The notes under the pieces are model-generated. The model was not told the DNA's origin, did no database searches, and saw nothing but the letters and a program-made list of their open reading frames with translations. The position numbers were made by a program, and so were the translations under genes. DNA of 5,557 nt, taken from assembly GCA_013696695.1 (NCBI GenBank), contig JACCYD010000204.1:1-5557 (forward strand). The letters are read 5' to 3'. Positions 1 through 5,557 of this stretch are shown piece by piece; position 1 is the first letter of the stretch; the number at the start of each line of letters is the position of its first letter. This stretch comes from Deltaproteobacteria bacterium. Lineage in GTDB: Bacteria; Myxococcota_A; Polyangia; Haliangiales; Haliangiaceae.

Positions 1-372
1 GCGCTGATCCAGGCGCTCGCGAAGCCGCTGCGCGAGCGCGGCGCGGACATCGTCTTCGTCACCGGCATGGCCCCGCTGCGCTCGGTCGCCGCGCCACCGC
101 AAGCCGCGGCGGCACAGGGTGCGCTCGCAGGGCTCGTACGGTCACTGCCCCGCGCGCTCGCACCGAACGTCCGCGCGAACGTGCTCGCGCTCGGCACGCT
201 CGACGGCGGCACCGCCGGGCGCATCGAGACGGCGTTCACCTCGAGCCAGGAGCGGTTCTCCGCGCTCCACCGCGTCGGCACCGCACCGGAGATCGCCGAG
301 GCGATCCGCTGGCTCGCGCTCGACAACACGTATCTCTCGGGTGCCGTGATTCCAGCGGCTGGCGGCTTGTGA
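1..372 (+). CDS. SDR-family (short-chain dehydrogenase/reductase-like) protein, C-terminal part, degenerate active site
   Basis: Frame 1 is open from the first base to a TGA at 370-372, giving the last 123 residues; the start and the N-terminal Rossmann glycine motif lie outside the window. The C-terminal half of the SDR fold is recognisable. A strand IVFVTG (visible residues 17-22) stands where SDRs have the catalytic-Ser strand. A helix QGALAGLVRSLPRALAP follows, then NVRANVLALG in place of the usual IRVNxVxPG. The ending, RVGTAPEIAEAIRWLALD then YLSGAVIPAAGG, is the standard SDR tail (xGxPEEIAxAVxFLxSD...ITGxxxxxDGG). SDRs are normally cytosolic NAD(P)-dependent oxidoreductases with a Ser-Tyr-Lys site. 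Here YxxxK aligns with AxxxQ (visible Ala35 and Gln39) and the Ser position with Thr21/Gly22, so ordinary SDR catalysis is doubtful. It may be a non-catalytic or structural homologue. The substrate cannot be told. Its stop abuts the stop of the opposing small gene. Confidence 0.85.
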   Translation, partial: ALIQALAKPLRERGADIVFVTGMAPLRSVAAPPQAAAAQGALAGLVRSLPRALAPNVRANVLALGTLDGGTAGRIETAFTSSQERFSALHRVGTAPEIAEAIRWLALDNTYLSGAVIPAAGGL

Positions 373-552
373 CTAGCGGCGGCCCTTGAAGCCCATCATG
401 CCCTGCATGACGGTCTCGCTCGCCTCGGCGATCTCGCCTTCCTCGCGCAAGCGATCGGCGCAGTCCGCGCACAGCTTCCGCGCCTTGCCGCCGACCTTGA
501 CGGTCACCAGCTTCACCACGTCTTCGTCTTTGCACTCCTGACAGGTCGCCAT
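373..552 (-). CDS. Small four-cysteine zinc-ribbon-like protein (59 aa)
   Basis: A minus-strand ORF runs from ATG (552-550) to TAG (375-373) and encodes 59 residues. It starts MATCQECKDEDVVKLVTVKV, has a second cysteine pair in KLCADCADRL, and ends MMGFKGRR. The two CxxC knuckles (Cys4/Cys7 and Cys28/Cys31) are 20 residues apart, joined by a beta-like basic stretch (KLVTVKVGGKARK). This is the pattern of a treble-clef or zinc-ribbon fold binding one Zn2+. A charged helix (about residues 32-50) and a Met/Gly-rich basic tail follow. It starts 20 bases after the stop of the upstream 419-residue gene on the same strand, so it is probably the last gene of that transcript. The region before the ATG contains GAAGTAAGA, only a weak ribosome-binding site. 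Family and function are not recognised; nucleic-acid or protein binding is a guess from the cysteine layout. The longer competing frame on this strand (739-236) overlaps two real genes and has no recognisable domain. Confidence 0.8.
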   Translation of the reverse strand: MATCQECKDEDVVKLVTVKVGGKARKLCADCADRLREEGEIAEASETVMQGMMGFKGRR

Positions 553-572
553 GCCGCGATCTTACTTCAGGC

Positions 573-1832
573 CTACTCCGAGCTGTGCTCGTACCTCGCC
601 TGGCCATCGGCATCGCGAACCTTGCCGAACATCTGGAGCGAGGCCAGCGCCGCCGGCGACAGCCGGTTGTGAGGGATCCCGAGCTCGCGCAGCTTGGGGA
701 ACCGGTCGCGATGGCCGACCAGCACGGCCGCCAGAGCATCCCCGATCGGACGCCCCGTGGTGTGTTCCCCGCCGGGCGCCTCGAAGGTGAGGCGCTCGAT
801 CTGCGCTGCCAGCGGAGAGCTCGCCAGCGCCTTGGCCAGCGAGTCGTCGAACGTGGTCCGAAACGACAGCTCGACGAGCTTCGGCAGGTCGGAGCGGATG
901 AGCAGCGGCATCAAGTGATCGAGCTTGCAGCTCCCCGCGAGGAGCTCGAGCGACAGCGTCTCGAGACGCGGCCACGGCGAACGCACCAGCGGGCCGAGAC
1001 AGGCAGGGGACACCGAGAGCTGGCGATCCTGGACGTTGATCAGGCCGAAGGTCCGCAACTGAGGGAGGCACGCGACCAGCGGGTCGAGCGACTCGAGCTT
1101 GGTATCGCCACCGATCACGAGGTGACGGAGCGTCGGCGGCGACTTGGTGCCGATCACCATGATGGCGTCTGCGAGATCCTTGGCCACCGCATCGTGCTTG
1201 GCGTCATCGCCCTCGGCATCGATGTGGATCCGGGTGACGAAGCGACTACCCGGCAACGCGAGCGCCTTCGCGAGCGGCCTGGCCAGCCGACCCGAGATCA
1301 GCTCGATGGCACGCACGAAGCCCCAGTGCAGGAGCAGCGAATGCCCGCGCGCGCGCTTGGCGAACGATCCGAGGAGATACTCTTGGTTGTTCGCCGCGAG
1401 CCGATCGACCGCCACGTGGTGCTTGTCGCCGAACGGCTTGCCGCGCGCCGCGACCTCGAGGCCGATCAGCCGGCCGCGTGGATCGCCCTGCGACTGCAGC
1501 CAGTCGCCGTAGACCTCGTAGGCTGCATCGCCTTCGGGATCCTGCTCGATCGCGCGCTCGAGCTCGGGGTTGCGAGCGTCGAACATTATCGGCGGCGGAG
1601 GCAGCGAGGCCTCGGTTGGCAGCGCGGCCTCGACGGGTGGCTTGTAGATCTTGAAGCCCGCGCGCGTTTGTTGGTTCTGCAACACGTTCCATCGCGTGCT
1701 CACCATCGCGGCCGTCGCGAGCTGCTCGACCGTGGTCGTGCCCGCTTCCCCGATCTTGCCGGTGGTGATCGTGATCGTCAGGCCATCTTTCGTGATGTCC
1801 CAGAACTCGTCGTCTCGTTCGTATCGCGCCAT
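573..1832 (-). CDS. WGR-like / TIGR02996-motif / leucine-rich-repeat protein (419 aa)
   Basis: Three modules are visible. Residues about 5-64 resemble a WGR domain: EFWDITKDGLTITITTGKIG, then AGTT and a helix ending near RAGFKIYKP, matching the family pattern W-G-R-I-G-x-x-G...K-x-x-K-G-Y, though the literal WGR triplet reads TGK. A proline-rich linker (65-82) follows. Residues about 84-125 match the TIGR02996 repeat-companion motif (RNPELERAIEQDP, then YEVYGDWLQSQGDPRGRLIG). Residues 165-173 (LLLHWGFVR) fit the GF element often found after it. The rest carries irregular leucine-rich repeats such as LPQLRTFGLINV (257-268), WPRLETLSLELL (287-298), LPKLVELSFRTT (316-327) and FPKLRELGIPHNRLS (378-392). 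No signal peptide or membrane segment is seen, so it is probably cytosolic. WGR domains of PARPs and MolR-type proteins can bind nucleic acid; the role here is unknown. The ATG lies 4 bases past the dehydrogenase stop with no good Shine-Dalgarno, implying translational coupling. It is a paralogue of the 466-residue gene at 3853-5253. Confidence 0.9.
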   Translation of the reverse strand: MARYERDDEFWDITKDGLTITITTGKIGEAGTTTVEQLATAAMVSTRWNVLQNQQTRAGFKIYKPPVEAALPTEASLPPPPIMFDARNPELERAIEQDPEGDAAYEVYGDWLQSQGDPRGRLIGLEVAARGKPFGDKHHVAVDRLAANNQEYLLGSFAKRARGHSLLLHWGFVRAIELISGRLARPLAKALALPGSRFVTRIHIDAEGDDAKHDAVAKDLADAIMVIGTKSPPTLRHLVIGGDTKLESLDPLVACLPQLRTFGLINVQDRQLSVSPACLGPLVRSPWPRLETLSLELLAGSCKLDHLMPLLIRSDLPKLVELSFRTTFDDSLAKALASSPLAAQIERLTFEAPGGEHTTGRPIGDALAAVLVGHRDRFPKLRELGIPHNRLSPAALASLQMFGKVRDADGQARYEHSSE

Positions 1833-1836
1833 GGTG

Positions 1837-2979
<1,143 letters not shown>

Positions 2980-3018
2980 GGCGGCCGGGACTCTACCAGA
3001 TGCGGTAGCCTGGGCAGC
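2980..3018. promoter_or_regulatory. 39-base divergent intergenic region between acyl-CoA dehydrogenase and kinase genes
   Basis: This is the only space between two divergently transcribed start codons (ATG at 2979 on minus, GTG at 3019 on plus). It is too short for two complete sigma-70 type promoters with leaders, so promoter elements probably extend into the opposing coding sequences or overlap. On the minus strand TAGAGT (complement of 2990-2995) matches four of six -10 consensus bases, but no convincing -35 element was found 17 bases upstream. No confident promoter is called. A 5-base inverted repeat lies inside the region. Confidence 0.45.
2993..3008. repeat. Short inverted repeat CTACC-N6-GGTAG in the divergent gap
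   Basis: CTACC (2993-2997) and GGTAG (3004-3008) are perfect inverted arms around the six bases AGATGC. Read on each gene's own strand, a GGTAG arm lies 10 bases before the kinase GTG and 13 bases before the dehydrogenase ATG. Each arm could therefore act as a weak purine-rich ribosome-binding site, or the pair could be a small operator. Five-base arms arise easily by chance, so confidence in function is low. Confidence 0.35.
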
Positions 3019-3852
3019 GTGGGTGAGCAGTTCGGTCCGTGGTACCTCGAATCGCTGATCGCCGTCGGTGGGCTCGGCGAGGTCTGGCGGGCGACATCGA
3101 GCGAGCGCCGGTTCGACGGCGTCACGCCGGCGGTCAAGCGGCTGCTCACGCACCTGGTCCGCAACGACGAGTCCCGCGAGCAATTCGCCGTCGAGCAGAT
3201 GCTGGCGATCAGCCTGCCGCGCCATCCCAACGTCGTGCGCGGCATCGAGCCTGGCGTCGTCGAGGGGCGGCCGTACCTCGCGTTCGAGCTCGCGCCCGGC
3301 GTCGATCTTCGACACATCGTGGCGCCACCGCCGACCCCTGGCAACACCGCTCCGATAGCCGTCGCCCTGCCCCGCGAGCGCGCGCTGTCGATCGTGCGCG
3401 CCGCGTGCGATGGCGTCGCGCACCTTCACGCGTTCGGCTGGGTCCACGGCGATGTCTGCCCGGGAAATCTGATCGTCGATCGCGCGACAGGAGTCGCGGG
3501 TGGAGGGGGGGAGCGAGTTACGCTCGTCGATCTCGGGGTCGCGCGTCGGATCGGTCAGGGCGGCGCGGTGCGCGGCACCCACGCGTACATGGCGCCGGAA
3601 CAAGTTCAGGGCCATACGTGGACGGAGGCAACCGACGTGTTCTCGCTCGGCGTCGTGCTGTGGGAGCTGGTCTCCGGCAAGCGGCTGTTCCATCGCGGCC
3701 CGCCGTGGCTAACGATGTCGGCCGTCGTCGAGGATGACGTGCCGAAGCTCGCCGACTCCGCGCTCGACGCGATCGCACGGGCCGCGCTCGCCAAGGATCC
3801 GGCGCAGCGGATTCCGACCGCCGCCGAGCTCGGCGCAAGACTCTGCAACTGA
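3019..3852 (+). CDS. Stand-alone serine/threonine protein kinase, non-RD (HGD) type (277 aa)
   Basis: This is a Hanks-type kinase made of little more than the catalytic domain. Landmarks: glycine loop AVGGLGEVWRA (15-25), whose first Gly is Ala; ATP-anchoring Lys40 in PAVKRLL; helix-C Glu59 in FAVEQML; HPNVVRG (69-75); catalytic loop VHGDVCPGNLIV (142-153) with Asp145 and Asn150; DLG (171-173) in place of DFG; a short activation segment to GTHAYMAPEQ (186-195); TDVFSLGVVLWELVSG with Asp206; and Arg264 in AQRIPTA. ATP and Mg2+ ligands are kept, so activity is plausible. HRD reads HGD, so control by activation-loop phosphorylation through that Arg is unlikely. No membrane segment, PASTA, TPR or other sensor is present, suggesting a cytosolic enzyme recruited by partners. 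GTG at 3019 gives the usual N-terminus (FGPWYLESLIAVGG) just after GGTAG; the much longer open frame upstream is antisense to the dehydrogenase. A GT/Gly-rich insert before DLG contains a G7 run. Confidence 0.92.
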   Translation: MGEQFGPWYLESLIAVGGLGEVWRATSSERRFDGVTPAVKRLLTHLVRNDESREQFAVEQMLAISLPRHPNVVRGIEPGVVEGRPYLAFELAPGVDLRHIVAPPPTPGNTAPIAVALPRERALSIVRAACDGVAHLHAFGWVHGDVCPGNLIVDRATGVAGGGGERVTLVDLGVARRIGQGGAVRGTHAYMAPEQVQGHTWTEATDVFSLGVVLWELVSGKRLFHRGPPWLTMSAVVEDDVPKLADSALDAIARAALAKDPAQRIPTAAELGARLCN

Positions 3853-5253
3853 TCACTCCCAGAGCGCGACGTAGCGTACCGCCGGCTCGTCGTCATCGCC
3901 CTCGTACTCCTCCTCGTGGCGCTGGTCGTCGAGCTTGGCGTTCGGCAACGCCGCGCGGATCTCGTCGCAGTGGTGATCGGACAGCAGATTCCGATCGAGC
4001 GAGAGCAACGCCAAATGCTCGAACGCCGGCGCCGCGGTCACCAGGGCCTGCGAGCTGACCAACGTGCTGTGCGACAGATCGAGCGTGCGGAGCTGCGGCA
4101 GGAGCTTCGACTCGACGAGCGCCGGGATCAGCTCGTCGATCAGCTCGGTGTTGCAGAGCCCGAGGTGATGCAACGCCGGCAGGCCAACACCGTCGAGGAT
4201 CTGACGCAATGGCGCGATGGTCCCGATCGCCCCACGCTCCGCGGCGCCGAGCCAGAGCTCGAGCCGCTCGAGCTTCGGCCAGCGCGCGGCAGCGATCGCC
4301 TCGATCTCCAACTTCGAGATGCCGCACGATTCGTACTCGAAGACCTTCAGCGACGGCAGCTCGAGCTCGCCGAGCATACCGCCATCGCCGGCGCGAAACC
4401 GCAGCACTTCGAGCCGCGGAAAGGCCACCCAGCCATCGAGGCTGCCGAGCGCCGTCCAGCTGATCTCCCACTCGGTCTCGACATCGAACCGGAGCTCGCG
4501 CAGAAACGCCGCCTGCTCGGATGCGGCGAGCGCGCGCACGGTCGGCCCCCAGTCGTTATCGCTCGACACCGCGAGGCCGAGCTGGAGCCGCTCGACGAAC
4601 TGGGCGATCGGCGACGCCATGAACGCCCGGACGTACGCGTCGAACGACGTGTCCTGGGCGTCGGGATCGTTGACCTTGATGCGCGCGCCAGTGAGGAAGC
4701 CGTGGCGCCACGACAGCTCCGTCGCGATGTCTTTCCCGTCATCCACCGCGAGGTCACCGAACAGCGCCGCGTGGTGCATGGCGATCAGCCGGTTGGCATC
4801 GCGATCCTTGTGATTGCGGCGCAGGGCCGCGAGCTCGCCGCGCACGTCTCCCTGGCCGATCAGCCAGTCGCTGTAGATCTCCCACGGGCCGCGGTCGTCG
4901 GGAGACAGCCGGCACTGCAGCTCGAGCTCTGGCGAGCGCGCGAACACGAACGTCGGTTTCGGAGGCGGCGGCTCGTCGGGCGGCGGTGCACCGTCGAACG
5001 CGAGCACCTTCTCGATCTCGTCGAGGTCGCTCTCCTCGGCAGCGGACGTCTCGCGATAGCCATCCTCGAGCTGCTGCGCGACGAGCTGCGCGAGCTTCGC
5101 ACGCGCGGCCTCGGGCGTGCCGCAGTTGCGATCGAGCGTCTTGCGAATGCCGCGGACCTCACCCCAGACCAAACACACAAAGCGATCCTGGAGGTACACC
5201 TCCCAGTACAGCGTCCGGCCGGCTCCCGCCTTCTCGAACCGCCGCGACGTCAC
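3853..5253 (-). CDS. WGR-like / TIGR02996-motif / leucine-rich-repeat protein (466 aa)
   Basis: It has the same module order as the 419-residue protein at 573-1832. Residues about 10-68 are WGR-like: RTLYWEVYLQDRFVCLVWGE, then a helix TPEAARAKLAQLVAQQLEDG and YRE, matching the family's closing K-x-x-x-G-Y; the triplet reads WGE. An acidic and proline-rich linker spans about 70-101. The TIGR02996 motif follows (RSPELELQCRLSPDD, then WEIYSDWLIGQGDVRGELAAL, about 106-144), and WRHGFLTG at 182-189. Leucine-rich repeats include LPSLKVFEYESCGI (299-312), WPKLERLELWLG (325-336), LPALHHLGLCNTELI (358-372), LPQLRTLDLSHSTLV (385-399) and FEHLALLSLDRNLLS (411-425). The last three are 25-28 residues apart, as in ribonuclease-inhibitor-like repeats. 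The tail is very acidic (EEEYEGDDDE), then YVALWE. No signal peptide or membrane segment is seen. GTG at 5253 was chosen because it lies 2 bases past the upstream stop and keeps the whole WGR-like domain. Its own stop abuts that of the kinase. A binding or scaffold role is inferred. Confidence 0.92.
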   Translation of the reverse strand: MTSRRFEKAGAGRTLYWEVYLQDRFVCLVWGEVRGIRKTLDRNCGTPEAARAKLAQLVAQQLEDGYRETSAAEESDLDEIEKVLAFDGAPPPDEPPPPKPTFVFARSPELELQCRLSPDDRGPWEIYSDWLIGQGDVRGELAALRRNHKDRDANRLIAMHHAALFGDLAVDDGKDIATELSWRHGFLTGARIKVNDPDAQDTSFDAYVRAFMASPIAQFVERLQLGLAVSSDNDWGPTVRALAASEQAAFLRELRFDVETEWEISWTALGSLDGWVAFPRLEVLRFRAGDGGMLGELELPSLKVFEYESCGISKLEIEAIAAARWPKLERLELWLGAAERGAIGTIAPLRQILDGVGLPALHHLGLCNTELIDELIPALVESKLLPQLRTLDLSHSTLVSSQALVTAAPAFEHLALLSLDRNLLSDHHCDEIRAALPNAKLDDQRHEEEYEGDDDEPAVRYVALWE

Positions 5254-5255
5254 GG

Positions 5256-5552
5256 CTAGCCCGCGCGCTTCTTGCCGCCCTTGCCCTTGTTGCCCTGTGC
5301 CGGCTTCTTGTCGTCGTCCTGCTTCTTGTCGGGCACGTCGGTCTTGGCGTCGATGTGCTGGGACTTCTGCTCCGACACGACCTCGGCGGACGCGGCCTCC
5401 GCGATCGGCCGATCGTCGACGGGCTTGGCGCCGGCAGCTTCGCGCTTCGCCGCGCGTGCCGCGCGTGCTGCCTCGCGCTCCTCGTCGCGGCGCCCCTGGA
5501 TGTCGAGCTGATTGCGCGCGGCGCGGGCACCGAAGATGAAGCCGAGGAACAT
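5256..5552 (-). CDS. Hypothetical basic, low-complexity protein with short hydrophobic N-terminus (98 aa, possibly 5'-truncated)
   Basis: The ORF runs from ATG (5552-5550) to TAG (5258-5256). The first eight residues (MFLGFIFG) are hydrophobic. A charged Arg/Ala/Glu helix (about 10-42, RRDEEREAARAARAAKREAA) follows, then a variable middle and a Lys/Asp/Gly-rich tail (about 70-98, ending KGKGGKKRAG). The frame stays open for the last 5 bases of the window, so the true start may lie outside; MFLGFIFG could then be the end of a transmembrane helix with a cytosolic helical and basic tail. If this ATG is correct, the hydrophobic part is too short to span a membrane. The family is not recognised. 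It ends 2 bases before the GTG of the 466-residue WGR/LRR gene, so the two are very probably co-transcribed and translationally coupled. Confidence 0.72.
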   Translation of the reverse strand: MFLGFIFGARAARNQLDIQGRRDEEREAARAARAAKREAAGAKPVDDRPIAEAASAEVVSEQKSQHIDAKTDVPDKKQDDDKKPAQGNKGKGGKKRAG

Positions 5553-5557
5553 CCCGA

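Noticed and set aside
236..739. A 167-residue minus-strand ORF covering the small zinc-ribbon gene
   Set aside because: It overlaps the SDR, the 59-residue gene and the WGR/LRR gene in a different frame and has Arg/Ser-rich low-complexity composition. The 59-residue frame has paired CxxC motifs and fits exactly between neighbours.
2980..3693. N-terminal extension of the dehydrogenase frame to position 3693 on the minus strand
   Set aside because: These 238 residues are antisense to the kinase and match no domain, while MDFSITEEQ at 2979 is the normal acyl-CoA dehydrogenase start.
4285..4300. GCGATCGC octamer, also seen near 2110, considered as a HIP1-like or uptake repeat
   Set aside because: Only a couple of copies were noticed, both inside coding sequence, and GATC-containing words are common at this base composition.
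4861..4885. Short DNA similarity to 1498-1520 (cagccagtcgc-gtaga-ctc), considered as a dispersed repeat
   Set aside because: It encodes the conserved Y-x-D-W-L core of the TIGR02996 motif in both paralogues, so protein paralogy explains it.
3916..5259. A 447-residue plus-strand ORF opposite the second WGR/LRR gene
   Set aside because: It has the same shadow composition and is antisense to a well-supported gene.

Overview
The window is strongly GC-rich, with G or C at most third codon positions, and is almost entirely coding: seven genes with gaps of 0, 20, 4, 39, 0 and 2 bases. A stand-alone Ser/Thr kinase with the VGGLGEVWRA glycine loop, two proteins joining a WGR-like module to a TIGR02996-type motif and leucine-rich repeats, and an acyl-CoA dehydrogenase together suggest a myxobacterium-type organism (Myxococcota, perhaps a Kofleriaceae/Polyangia-like lineage). 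This assignment is inferred from protein style; no rRNA or marker gene is present.

Layout. Positions 1-372 (+) hold the C-terminal 123 codons of a short-chain dehydrogenase/reductase-like protein whose usual catalytic Tyr and Lys appear to be replaced. It converges, with no intervening base, on a minus-strand cluster. Read in its own direction, that cluster is an MCAD-like acyl-CoA dehydrogenase (2979-1837), a 419-residue WGR-like/TIGR02996/LRR protein (1832-573), and a 59-residue four-cysteine zinc-ribbon-like protein (552-373). The last of these is small and easily missed. A 39-base divergent gap (2980-3018) with a short inverted repeat separates the dehydrogenase from a 277-residue Ser/Thr kinase on the plus strand (3019-3852). 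The kinase converges, again with no intervening base, on a second minus-strand pair: a 98-residue basic protein that may be cut by the window edge (5552-5256), followed after 2 bases by a second WGR-like/TIGR02996/LRR protein of 466 residues (5253-3853).

How the genes may work together. The dehydrogenase catalyses the first step of fatty-acid beta-oxidation and is the only gene with a well-defined biochemical job. The two WGR/TIGR02996/LRR proteins are divergent paralogues on either side of the dehydrogenase-kinase pair, and both look like protein- or nucleic-acid-binding scaffolds. The kinase lacks any visible sensor or membrane segment, so it may act on a neighbour. A kinase-plus-scaffold signalling module is the most interesting possibility here, but it is an inference from gene order alone. 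No tRNA, rRNA, CRISPR array, insertion sequence or clear intrinsic terminator was seen. No intergenic stretch exceeds 39 bases.
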